Source: Nitrospirota bacterium (GTDB lineage: Bacteria; Nitrospirota; Leptospirillia; Leptospirillales; Leptospirillaceae). Taken from it: a stretch of 64,000 nt of DNA. The stretch covers positions 21,920-85,919 of the forward strand of contig JAKARS010000004.1 in the NCBI GenBank assembly GCA_021828375.1, in the 5' to 3' direction. Numbering within the stretch: position 1 is the first letter of the stretch; every line of letters starts with the position of its first letter. Below, one piece after another: positions 9,656 through 18,595 of the stretch. Under the pieces are notes generated by a model, which was not told where the DNA came from, did not search any database, and saw only the letters and a program-made list of their open reading frames with translations. Both the position numbers and the translations under genes were made by a program.

Positions 9656-10194
9656 GACATCCCCTTGCGGCCTTGTGCCACTCTTTTCCTGTCAGATGGA
9701 TCAATGTCCCCTGTCCCTTCCGGGATCTTTCCGGTGATTCCCTCGCCCCCTTGTCCTTCTTTTCGCCGGATGTGACGGGCGATCTTTTCTTCTTCGGCCT
9801 TCATGATCCGCTGATCTTCTTCCCCTCTCTCATGGTCAAATCCCAGAAGATGGCAGACTCCGTGGATCAGGAGATTTGAGAGCTCGTCCTCAGGAGAGAG
9901 ACCGGCTGTCATGGCCTGGCGATGGGCCCGAGGGACGGAGATCACGATCTCTCCGAGAAAACGAGGCATTCGAGGGGGAGAACCCGGGGGACCTTCAAAG
10001 GAGAGAACATCGGTGGTGGAAGCCTTTCCCCGATAGGTGCGGTTCAGTTCGCGCATCCTTTTGTCATTGACCAGGACAAGGGAGAGGTCACAGTGGTCTT
10101 GGCCCACGGCTTCCAGGGCGAGTCGGGCGTGTCGATGAAGTCGTTCGGTGTCCACGGGAAGGGCTCGTTGCAACGAGAGGATCTCAATCGACAT
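9652..10194 (-). CDS. ybeY: Endoribonuclease YbeY (rRNA maturation factor)
   Basis: HGVCHLLGFDHERGEE (HxxxHxxxxxH); LNRTYRGKASTTDVLSF; start chosen at MSIEIL rather than the ORF end at 10341. Confidence 0.93.
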   Translation of the reverse strand: MSIEILSLQRALPVDTERLHRHARLALEAVGQDHCDLSLVLVNDKRMRELNRTYRGKASTTDVLSFEGPPGSPPRMPRFLGEIVISVPRAHRQAMTAGLSPEDELSNLLIHGVCHLLGFDHERGEEDQRIMKAEEEKIARHIRRKEGQGGEGITGKIPEGTGDIDPSDRKRVAQGRKGMS

Positions 10195-10201
10195 GGGGGC
10201 C

Positions 10202-11227
10202 TCAGGATGTCTTGCGGGGAGGTCGTGACCGCTTTTCTGAGGCATTCTGGGTCCGGGGGGCGGGGGAGGGCTTGGAGGCTTCATAGCGTTCGTAGGCCTT
10301 GACGATTTCCATGACAAGGCGATGGCGAACAACATCGACATCGGAAAAGAAGGTGAAGGAGATGCCTTCGATTCCCTTCAGCACCTCCTGGGCTTCGAGC
10401 AATCCGCTGTAGCGATCCTGGGGGAGGTCGATCTGGGTTGTGTCCCCTGTGATGATGGCCTTGGAGTTGAAGCCGATGCGCGTGAGGAACATTTTCATCT
10501 GCTCGACGGTGGCATTCTGGGCCTCGTCCAAAATGACAAAGGAGTCGTTGAGGGTTCTCCCCCGCATGAAGGCCAACGGAGCGATCTCGATTTCCCGGCG
10601 CTCCATCATCCGGTTGACCTTTTCCACATCGATCATATCGAAGAGGGCGTCATAGAGGGGGCGCAGATAGGGGTTGATCTTTTCGGCAATGTCTCCCGGA
10701 AGGAATCCCAGCCGTTCTCCTGCCTCGACAGCCGGACGAACCAAGATAATCCGGCGGAACGAGCCCTTCAGGAGATGGTGGACGGCCAGGGCGACGGCCA
10801 AGTAGGTTTTGCCTGTTCCGGCCGGCCCGATTCCAAAGACAATATCCTTGGTCTTCATGGCACGGATGTACTCCAGCTGGTGGAGGGATTTGGGAAAGAT
10901 CACCCGCTTTTTGCTGTTGATCGGCACATACTCCGAAAGCAGATCCTTGAGAGAGATGTGGGGAGAGTTTCGGGAGACCGAGATGGCCTGTCGGATCTCT
11001 TCTTCGCGGATGGAGTAGCCTGCCGCCATCAGGGACGTCAGGTCATCGATGACGCGGGATCCCTGGCGAACGGCCTCTTCCTCTCCTACCATCGTCAACA
11101 CCGGTCCATTCACGGAAATCCGGAGCCCGAAAGCCTCTTCAAAGAGATGAATGTGCCGGTTCATCTCTCCAAGAAAGCTGGCGGTATCGAGATTCGGAGG
11201 GAGGTCGAGGTTCTGTCGGATGGCCAT
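10202..11227 (-). CDS. phoH: PhoH family ATPase
   Basis: FGIGPAGTGKTYLAVALAV, RPAVEAGERLGFLPGD, ILDEAQNAT, TRIGFNSKAIITGD. Confidence 0.93.
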   Translation of the reverse strand: MAIRQNLDLPPNLDTASFLGEMNRHIHLFEEAFGLRISVNGPVLTMVGEEEAVRQGSRVIDDLTSLMAAGYSIREEEIRQAISVSRNSPHISLKDLLSEYVPINSKKRVIFPKSLHQLEYIRAMKTKDIVFGIGPAGTGKTYLAVALAVHHLLKGSFRRIILVRPAVEAGERLGFLPGDIAEKINPYLRPLYDALFDMIDVEKVNRMMERREIEIAPLAFMRGRTLNDSFVILDEAQNATVEQMKMFLTRIGFNSKAIITGDTTQIDLPQDRYSGLLEAQEVLKGIEGISFTFFSDVDVVRHRLVMEIVKAYERYEASKPSPAPRTQNASEKRSRPPRKTS

Positions 11228-11769
11228 TATTTGTCTGTCACTCCGTTAGATTGTGCCAGAGGTTTCAGGATCTCCGCGGGAAGATGGGCCAGAAGGGTTC
11301 GGGAGAGTTCGTCGCTCCGGGTTTGATCCTTGATGACAAGAACCGGGACGGGGGAAATGTGGACAAGGGATCCGGGAAGAGAGCCGGTCATCAAACGGCT
11401 GATCAGGGGTCTCCCGTGAGAGACGACAAGAATCAGGTCGAATCTCAGGACCGCTGCCAGGGAGGCCAGGATTTTGTCGGCCTTTCCATGGTAGACCCCC
11501 GTTGAAATTCTGGTAGGCATGGATCCGAGGTCCCGGGCGATCTGGTTCAACCGCCTCAGGGCTTCCTCGGCCACAGGCAAGAGGTTGAGGCCGGCCATAG
11601 GAAGGTCGATGGGAATATCCTGGAGTGCTTCGAGAACAAAGGCCAGATGAATTTCTTCAGGAAAGATCGAATCCCCATGGGCTGCCAGCTTCCGGATTTC
11701 CTCGATGACATCGGCAGGAAAGGGCGAGAGATCTGATCCTATGAGAATGCGGCGATAGCCTGTGGGCAT
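11227..11769 (-). CDS. Universal stress protein (UspA)-like
   Basis: YRRILIGSDLSPF...DLILVVSHGRPLISRLMTGSLPGSLVHISPVPVLVIK. Confidence 0.7.
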   Translation of the reverse strand: MPTGYRRILIGSDLSPFPADVIEEIRKLAAHGDSIFPEEIHLAFVLEALQDIPIDLPMAGLNLLPVAEEALRRLNQIARDLGSMPTRISTGVYHGKADKILASLAAVLRFDLILVVSHGRPLISRLMTGSLPGSLVHISPVPVLVIKDQTRSDELSRTLLAHLPAEILKPLAQSNGVTDK

Positions 11770-11934
11770 AAAGAATTCAATCCTCAGAGATTTTTTGCAG
11801 TGAAAATCGAAGAAGACATGAACAAGGTATCACATGGAATTCAAGGTGAAACTTCAAGAGAAAGTCTCAAGCCTAACCTAATTTTAATCCTACCACAGGG
11901 TCCCGTTGAAAACATCTTGACGAGCGATCAGCTC

Positions 11935-12822
11935 TTAACGCTTTTCATCGAGCCCGGCCCGCTCGTAGTGAGAAAGAACGATGGCTGACCAGTCGAGAGG
12001 CTGACGTCCTCGGGCCAGGCCGGCCAAAAGGGAGTCCCGGGCGATGGAGGCCAACGGGAGCGGCACGCGAAGAGACTCGGCCGCCTCAAGAATGAGGTGC
12101 AGATCCTTGAGCCCCAGATCCATCGTAAACCCCGCCTTGTCATAACGTTTCTCTGCCATGATCTTTCCATAGTTTTCATAGAGAGGAGAGCGAAAAAGGG
12201 AGTCATTGAGAATTTCGAGAAAGAGGGCAGGGTCAACGCCAGCTCGGCGAACGAGGGCAAAGGACTCGCCAAGAGCCTCGAGTGCCGCAGCAATCATGAA
12301 ATTTCCCGAGAGCTTCACGAGATTGGCCACGGAAGGGGAGTCTCCCAATCGGAAAACTTTGGCCCCCAAGGTTTCAAGAATGGGCATGACCGAGGCGACA
12401 GAGTCCGGATCTCCGGCACAAAGAACGCGAAGCCGACCTTCGACAACGGCGTCGGGGCGCCCGAAGACGGGGGCCGAAACAAAACCTTGTCCCCTTTTTC
12501 TGTGTTCAGCGTCAATCTTTCTGGAAAGCTCGACGCTGATGGTTGACAGCGATAAATGAACCGAGCCTTCCGGTAGGGCATCCAGAACCCCCGCCCCGTA
12601 TAGAAGAGACTCGAGGGCCTCGTCATTTGAAAGGATGGTGGCAAAGATGCTGGCTTCTTTTGCCGCCTCTGCCGGAGAGGCGGCCCACAGGGCTCCTTTT
12701 TCAAGAAGGGGGAGCGCTTTTTCTTTTGTCCGATTTGTCACCGTCAAAGGGTACGGCCTGGCAAGGAGTCTTTCTGCCATGGGAAATCCCATATTTCCAA
12801 GGCCTGCAAGGGCAATTTTCAT
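11935..12822 (-). CDS. NAD(P)-dependent oxidoreductase, 3-hydroxyisobutyrate dehydrogenase / 6PGDH-like
   Basis: KIALAGLGNMGFPMAERLL; KLSGNFMIAAALEALGESFAL. Confidence 0.85.
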   Translation of the reverse strand: MKIALAGLGNMGFPMAERLLARPYPLTVTNRTKEKALPLLEKGALWAASPAEAAKEASIFATILSNDEALESLLYGAGVLDALPEGSVHLSLSTISVELSRKIDAEHRKRGQGFVSAPVFGRPDAVVEGRLRVLCAGDPDSVASVMPILETLGAKVFRLGDSPSVANLVKLSGNFMIAAALEALGESFALVRRAGVDPALFLEILNDSLFRSPLYENYGKIMAEKRYDKAGFTMDLGLKDLHLILEAAESLRVPLPLASIARDSLLAGLARGRQPLDWSAIVLSHYERAGLDEKR

Positions 12823-13610
12823 GACAGTGTCTCCAGAAGCGTTGCGTTAAAGAGGTGAGAAATTCCGGGAATCATCAGAGTGAGAATCCCTCCGAGAGAG
12901 AGAAAGGGGCCAAAGGGCATCGCCAGGGAAAAAAGGGAGAGGCCAGAATTCCGATGCTTCGTCAGATAGACGACAAGTGTGGCGACGATTCCCGTTGACG
13001 AAGCGACAAGGAGAACAAGCGTCAGGGCTCCGGGTCCTGTAAATGACCCAATGGCCGAGAGCCAGAATGCGTCTCCCATCCCGATTCCCCGGGGGTAGGC
13101 AGTGGCAATGAGTGCAACGGGAATGAATCCTGCCAGAGCGCCAAAGAGGGCTTCGAGCAGTCCGTGAGAGCCGTGGACCATTCCCCCCAGAAGGATTCCG
13201 GATGCCATGCAGGGAATTGTCAGGATATGGGGAAGCCTCTTGTACCGACTGTCAATGAGGGTCAAGGGAAGGGCAAAGGAGAAAAAAATCAAATCGCGCA
13301 TCCCCGAGAGAGGGGAGGGGGAAAACTCGAGGAGCAAAAGAAAAAAAAGAGCGGTGGCGACTTCAGCAAAAGGAATGTCCATCAAGATTCTGTGGTGGCA
13401 GGCTCGACAGCGTCCCTGGAGGTAAATCCAGGAAAGGAAAGGAATGAGCTCGGATACGGAAAGAGGATGGCCGCAGTGGTCACACCGCGACCCTGGCCAG
13501 AAAATGGAGATCTTCTGGGGGATGCGAATGGCCAGGACTCCAAGAAAGCTGCCCCAGATTCCTCCCCCCAGAATCGCCAGGGGAATTGTCAGGAGATGAG
13601 ACAACCACAC
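12819..13610 (-). CDS. pilD: Prepilin peptidase (A24 family)
   Basis: GSFLGVLAIRIPQ; CDHCGHPLSVSELIPFLSWIYLQGRCRACHHRI; LTLIDSRYKRLP; GMGDAFWLSAIGSF. Confidence 0.92.
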   Translation of the reverse strand: MWLSHLLTIPLAILGGGIWGSFLGVLAIRIPQKISIFWPGSRCDHCGHPLSVSELIPFLSWIYLQGRCRACHHRILMDIPFAEVATALFFLLLLEFSPSPLSGMRDLIFFSFALPLTLIDSRYKRLPHILTIPCMASGILLGGMVHGSHGLLEALFGALAGFIPVALIATAYPRGIGMGDAFWLSAIGSFTGPGALTLVLLVASSTGIVATLVVYLTKHRNSGLSLFSLAMPFGPFLSLGGILTLMIPGISHLFNATLLETLS

Positions 13611-13637
13611 TCCGGTGCATTATAGGCGGTTTCGGCG

Positions 13638-13937
13638 TTAGCCCTTGGCTTCGACTTCTTCCGTGGGAGCTCCGGACTGGGCCATGGCAGGGTCTTTAAG
13701 GCGTATCTGAAATCCCAGCCGAAGCAAAATGTTGATCCGCTCTTTTGTGATACGGTCACGATCTTCCTTTGTGGCTTTCTTCTTCTCCAGGAAGGTAAGG
13801 GAGTTCTTGATGGTGGAAATGGCGTCCTTGACTGCATCCTTGTTGAGGTCGTTTGAAATCGTGCCTGACTGCTCAACGATATAGTCAAGGTCGATATCGG
13901 TCCAGCGATCGATGTCGGTCCAGGTTCGAAATCCCAC
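13638..13937 (-). CDS. Small hypothetical protein
   Basis: 99-aa charged ORF MGFRTWTDIDRWTDIDLDYIVEQSGTISNDLNKDAVKDAI... Confidence 0.5.
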   Translation of the reverse strand: MGFRTWTDIDRWTDIDLDYIVEQSGTISNDLNKDAVKDAISTIKNSLTFLEKKKATKEDRDRITKERINILLRLGFQIRLKDPAMAQSGAPTEEVEAKG

Positions 13938-14095
13938 GTTGGCTCCACTCCTTTAAAGTGAGTTATACGGGAAGAGGGTCTTCTCCAATGCCGGCAGACG
14001 CTGAGTTCAGACGATTGGCCAAACCAAACGAAAGATGAGATCTGTCCGTTTTCTGTTTCGTTACCGGATCATTTTATCCTTCAGCGATCTTGGAC

Positions 14096-15133
14096 TCAAG
14101 GATTCGCTGTGGCAACAGGAGTCTTAGGCATAGACATGGCTTGCTTGATCTGGGCGTAGGTCATATACCCTTCCTTGACCTGACCATCGATAAGGAAGAT
14201 GGGGGGGGAGGGGACACCGATCTTGGCCCCGAGCTCATTGCCTGCCTTTGAAATGGCTTCAAGGGGACGGCTTTCATCCATGCACTTCTTTACCTTTGCC
14301 GTCGGCACCCCGGCCTGGATCATGAACCCTGAAAAGATCGGCGTCAGGCCGGCCTTGTCAATGTTTTTCATCTCAACCCGACGATCAATCTGATCGTGGA
14401 TTGTCCAAAAGGAGGAGGGTTTCTCCTGAAAGGCACACATTTCAAAAATGGCGGCAGTCAGGGCATTCTTGTGGATTGTGACTTGCGGGTAGGGAATATA
14501 AACAAAGCGGATCGATGGATCCTTCCTGACTGACTCTTCTTCCTGCCGGTTCCATCGACGGCAGGCTCCACACTGTTCATCGCCAAACATGATGAGAATG
14601 TGTGGGGCATCCTTCTTTCCGGTGGAGGGAAAGCTGTCAATGTCAAAGTCCGTTGACGGGAGCGCCAAGGCAATGGGCTGGGGAGGGGGGATGCTGGGAA
14701 CGACCGAATAGTGTCTCGTAATGTCGAGAAGGGGAGTTGTGACGAGGTAGCGGTGGTTGATGACATAGACCGGCAGAACGATCTTCTGGGCTCCCACATC
14801 CACCGAGAATGGAAGGGCAAGAATGGCATTGTCAACGGCTTTTGGGGTCAGCCAGACAAAATTCTTGTAAGGAATTCTCTGTCGGGAGAGGGAGTCGAGA
14901 ATGACTTTCTTGAGTCTGGCCTGCAGGGAAGCCGGATCGGTTCCCACCTCTTGGGTTGGATCCTTGGCCGGTGCAGCCTGGTTGGCTTTGGGTGTTTCTG
15001 CGGCATTCACGACATTCGCATCGGAAGGAAAGATTGCAGAAGATATCATGGATCCAGCCTGAAAGAAGACAAGAGCCGCTGTGGCTGTTCCGATGAAGTG
15101 CTTTGAAAATTGTCGACTGGGTGGGAAGATCAT
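14096..15133 (-). CDS. Exported thioredoxin-fold (DsbA/DsbC-like) protein
   Basis: N-terminal hydrophobic segment; HILIMFGDEQCGACRRWNRQ (CGAC) ... VPSPPIFLIDGQVKEGYM. Confidence 0.75.
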   Translation of the reverse strand: MIFPPSRQFSKHFIGTATAALVFFQAGSMISSAIFPSDANVVNAAETPKANQAAPAKDPTQEVGTDPASLQARLKKVILDSLSRQRIPYKNFVWLTPKAVDNAILALPFSVDVGAQKIVLPVYVINHRYLVTTPLLDITRHYSVVPSIPPPQPIALALPSTDFDIDSFPSTGKKDAPHILIMFGDEQCGACRRWNRQEEESVRKDPSIRFVYIPYPQVTIHKNALTAAIFEMCAFQEKPSSFWTIHDQIDRRVEMKNIDKAGLTPIFSGFMIQAGVPTAKVKKCMDESRPLEAISKAGNELGAKIGVPSPPIFLIDGQVKEGYMTYAQIKQAMSMPKTPVATANP

Positions 15134-15419
15134 GCGATTTTGTCTTTCTCTGGGTTAGAGGGCACTTGACCAATGGCAAGGAGATCCATCTTCGTCCGGC
15201 ACTCTAAGCGGCTGAGGAGATCAAGGGTTTCATTCGCCAAAAATACAATCTAGCTAAAGGAAAGGAACGGTGTTCCACCTCTGATGGATTCAAAAGGAAG
15301 TCATTACTTTATAATCCATCAGAAAGGAAAAGACAAGCGGGAGAAAGGCTTCCCGAGGTGTGTTGAAATTTATCCTGTCAATGGGTTAGCCTCTATATCC
15401 TGCACCAAGTTGTCACGAT

Positions 15420-15495
15420 GCTCCTGTAGCTCAATTGGCAGAGCACCCGCCTTGTAAGCGGAAGGTTATCGGTTCAATTCCGATCAGGAGCTCCA
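15420..15495 (+). tRNA. tRNA-Thr(UGU), CCA encoded
   Basis: gctcctgtagctcaattggcagagcacccgccttgtaagcggaaggttatcggttcaattccgatcaggagctcca; 7-bp acceptor stem, anticodon TGT. Confidence 0.95.
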
Positions 15496-15647
15496 CCCCT
15501 AATTTTCGCCTCATGTAAACCTCCTTGTCTGCCTCTTTATTTCTGTGAGTCGCCCAACTCGCTTCAATCTGGTAAAATTTAAATTCAGGATATATTGAGT
15601 CAGCATTCTGTTTTGACGATCGATGATCGACAGGAAAGGACTGTAAG

Positions 15648-16253
15648 GTGAGTCAGGAATCTCTTGAAGCCCATGAGTTGATGGAGTCGCTAAGCGAATC
15701 CATCGAAAAGCGGGAAGAGAAGCGGGATCAATGGAATATCCGGGTTGCTCTTACCACGTCGATCCTCGCCGTTTTTGCCGCTCTGTCGAACTTGGAGTCA
15801 GAGCAAAAAACCTCCGAGGCGATCATGTTGAAAAACTCGGCAATCTTTTACCAGGCAAAGGCGTCCGATCAGTGGTCGTTCTACCAGGCGAAGAAAATAA
15901 AGCTCCACATGTCCTCGAACCAGGCACACCTTGTGGAATTCTTTAAATCGTCACCCAAAGAAAAGGCTCGCCTTGCCTCCCTCGTGGAAAAGTACAAGGG
16001 GCAGGTTGGGAAGATCAAGGCAAAGGCTCTCGAGTTCGAAAAAGAGCGTGATAAGATGAATCTTCTCTCTGACAAGGCATTGGAGCATCACCACGCATTC
16101 GCCCTTAGCGTGGTCTGCTTTCAGATAAGCATCGTCCTCTCCTCCATGGCAGTGATGCTCAGGAGAAACTCCCTCTGGTATGTCAGTATGTCCTTGGGAG
16201 GGGTCGGTGCTCTCGCGTTTCTTAATGGTTTTCTCATGTTCTTTCATTTTTGA
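15648..16253 (+). CDS. DUF4337-like membrane protein
   Basis: EKREEKRDQWNIRVALTTSILAVFAALSNLESEQKTSEAIMLKNSAIFYQAKASDQWSFYQAKKIK; C-terminal TMs; GTG start. Confidence 0.75.
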   Translation: MSQESLEAHELMESLSESIEKREEKRDQWNIRVALTTSILAVFAALSNLESEQKTSEAIMLKNSAIFYQAKASDQWSFYQAKKIKLHMSSNQAHLVEFFKSSPKEKARLASLVEKYKGQVGKIKAKALEFEKERDKMNLLSDKALEHHHAFALSVVCFQISIVLSSMAVMLRRNSLWYVSMSLGGVGALAFLNGFLMFFHF

Positions 16254-16271
16254 CAGGCAGGAGCTGCGGTG

Positions 16272-16487
16272 ATGGAATCACATTATGTTCGAGCCTCCGG
16301 TGTTCTTGTGGTCGCCCTTTTGGCGCTGACGGGATGTCATTCAACTCCCAAAGAGTCATCCCAAAGTGGAAAGCCTGCAACACCTCCGGTGAAGCTCGCC
16401 TCCCCGACCCCGATCGATGGGGGAGCCCACTCCTTTATTCCCTATGCGGACAAGCCACCCCTGGGGACTCCAGTGGAGACCCACTAA
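16272..16487 (+). CDS. Small putative lipoprotein
   Basis: ESHYVRASGVLVVALLALTGCHSTPK: lipobox LTGC. Confidence 0.55.
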   Translation: MESHYVRASGVLVVALLALTGCHSTPKESSQSGKPATPPVKLASPTPIDGGAHSFIPYADKPPLGTPVETH

Positions 16488-16558
16488 AGAGATTCGTCGG
16501 TCGTCAGGTATGAATTGGGTCGATCGCTTCTTGATTTTTTATTGGAGAGTAGTAGAAT

Positions 16559-17074
16559 ATGTCTGATAACCCCGCAACACCCCCCTCCGAGCGTTTGACT
16601 GAAGAGATCACTCTTCTCCTTGATTCAATGGGACTGACACTTTACGATCTTGTCCTCCCCAAGAAAAGCGGTGGGGTTCTGCGGGTTTTTGTCGACGGCC
16701 CCGAGGGTGTGACGATCGATCAGATCGAAAGCGTCAGTCGTCGTGTCAGCGTCTTGCTCGACGTTCTTGACCCGTTTCCGGGACGCTACCATCTCGAGGT
16801 AAGTTCGCCTGGTCTCGACCGACTCCTCAAAATTCCAGAGGATCTTCGGAAGAACGAGGGAAAGTGGGTGAGTCTGAAGCTCGTTGATGCCATTGAAGGA
16901 CAGAAAGTCCTCAAGGGGCGGATCGGTTCCGTCGGGGATGCGGGATTTTTCCTCCATGTGGATGCTGGAAAGAAATCCCGCATCCTTGAAGTTCCATTTC
17001 TTCAGCTTCGGAGCGTTCAGGCAGAGTTCTGGCGCCCTGTTCCGGTAGCTCAAGAAAAAGTGGACAAAAAGTAG
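16559..17074 (+). CDS. rimP: Ribosome maturation factor RimP
   Basis: LRVFVDGPEGVTIDQIESVSRRVSVLLD...YHLEVSSPGLDRLLK, directly upstream of nusA. Confidence 0.95.
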   Translation: MSDNPATPPSERLTEEITLLLDSMGLTLYDLVLPKKSGGVLRVFVDGPEGVTIDQIESVSRRVSVLLDVLDPFPGRYHLEVSSPGLDRLLKIPEDLRKNEGKWVSLKLVDAIEGQKVLKGRIGSVGDAGFFLHVDAGKKSRILEVPFLQLRSVQAEFWRPVPVAQEKVDKK

Positions 17075-17190
17075 CTCAATGGGTAAGGACTTGGCGGCTG
17101 AGGATTGAGAAGAGCCAATGGGACGATTAAGGACATTTCCGGGGATTCTGCCGGTTTTAGGAAGCATCTCTACCTGTTTGGGAGACATGA

Positions 17191-18522
17191 ATGGTTAATC
17201 AGGAGCTTTTAAGTGTTATCGACCAGCTTCACCGGGAAAAGGGAATCCCTCAGGAGACCCTGATCGAGGCGCTGCAATCTGCGATTCTGACCGCTGCAAA
17301 GAAACGTTATGGCGGCGGGGATAACTTTCAGGTGGAGATCGATCCTCGAACAGGGGAGATACAGGTTCTGCACCTGAGGCGGATTGTCGAGGATGTTGTC
17401 TCCCCCATGGAAGAGGTCTCTCTCGCCGAGGCAAAAGAGTCGGATCCCGAGGCCGAGGTGGGGGATGAGATTGGTGCCTATCTCGAGATTGATGACTTTG
17501 GCCGAGTGGCAGCTCAGGCGGCCAAACAGGTGATTTTCCAGAAGGTTCGAGAAGCTGAATGGTCAGTTGTGGCCAAGGAGTTTGGTGGCCGTAAGGGCAA
17601 TGTTGTTGCCGGTGTCTATATTGGCCAAGAAAAGCGAAACTTCATCATCGATCTGGGGAAGACCGAAGCGGTGCTTCCTTTCAAAGAGCAGATTCCCCGC
17701 GAGTCATTTCATCGGGGGGATCGGGTCAAGGCCCTTCTTCTGGATATCCGAACCACCACGCGAGGTCCTCAACTGATTCTGAGTCGGACTCATCCGGATT
17801 TCCTGGCGCGACTTTTTGAGAAGGAGGTTCCGGAAATCAGTGAGGGCTTGATCGAAATCAAGGGGGTTGTGAGGGACCCGGGGGAGCGTGCCAAAGTGGC
17901 GGTTCTGTCTCGGGATCCTAACATCGATCCTGTCGGATCTTGTGTCGGAGTGAAGGGATCCCGTGTGCAGGCCATTGTTCGGGAAATCCATGGGGAAAAG
18001 ATTGATATAATCGACTGGAGCCCCGATCCAGGAACATTCATTGCCCGGGCACTCTCTCCGGCAAAGGTTCTTCGGGTGGCCACACGAGACTCTGAATTTG
18101 ACAAGGTGGCGACGGTGGTTGTTGCCAACCAGCAACTCTCGCTCTCGATTGGTCGACGTGGACAGAATGTTCGTCTCGCGGCGAAGCTGACAGGATGGAA
18201 GATCGACATCTTTAGTGAGCAGCAGTATGAGGCTGATCGTCAGGCTCGTGCCGGTGGCGACGGGGCCGAAGAGGAACATTCGGATGCGGCTCCCTTGCTT
18301 CTGGGAATCGAAGACCTTCCCGGCATGGGGGGAAATGTGGCCGATGCCCTCAAGGCGGCAGGTTACGATACAGTGGAAAAGATTGCCGAAGCCAATATTG
18401 ACGACATTGCCATTTTGCCTCGCTTGGGTCCAAAGACCGCCGCAAAACTCGTGGAAACGGCGCGGGATTTTCTGGGATATCCCAAGCCGGCGGGAGTTTC
18501 TTCTGAGGAACCTGCCTCCTGA
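17191..18522 (+). CDS. nusA: Transcription termination/antitermination protein NusA
   Basis: DRVKALLLDI; DPVGSCVGVKGSRVQAIVREIHGEKIDIIDW; C-terminal HhH. Confidence 0.97.
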   Translation: MVNQELLSVIDQLHREKGIPQETLIEALQSAILTAAKKRYGGGDNFQVEIDPRTGEIQVLHLRRIVEDVVSPMEEVSLAEAKESDPEAEVGDEIGAYLEIDDFGRVAAQAAKQVIFQKVREAEWSVVAKEFGGRKGNVVAGVYIGQEKRNFIIDLGKTEAVLPFKEQIPRESFHRGDRVKALLLDIRTTTRGPQLILSRTHPDFLARLFEKEVPEISEGLIEIKGVVRDPGERAKVAVLSRDPNIDPVGSCVGVKGSRVQAIVREIHGEKIDIIDWSPDPGTFIARALSPAKVLRVATRDSEFDKVATVVVANQQLSLSIGRRGQNVRLAAKLTGWKIDIFSEQQYEADRQARAGGDGAEEEHSDAAPLLLGIEDLPGMGGNVADALKAAGYDTVEKIAEANIDDIAILPRLGPKTAAKLVETARDFLGYPKPAGVSSEEPAS

Positions 18523-18595
18523 GAGGAAAACAGAAGATCCTTCGGGCAAGCATTTTTGATAATGAGATGTTTTGGATAGATGAGGGGGAGTTTCA

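Noticed and set aside
15420-15495. tRNA-Thr as a genomic island attachment site
   Set aside because: No integrase, direct repeat or foreign gene cluster follows; core genes resume within ~1 kb
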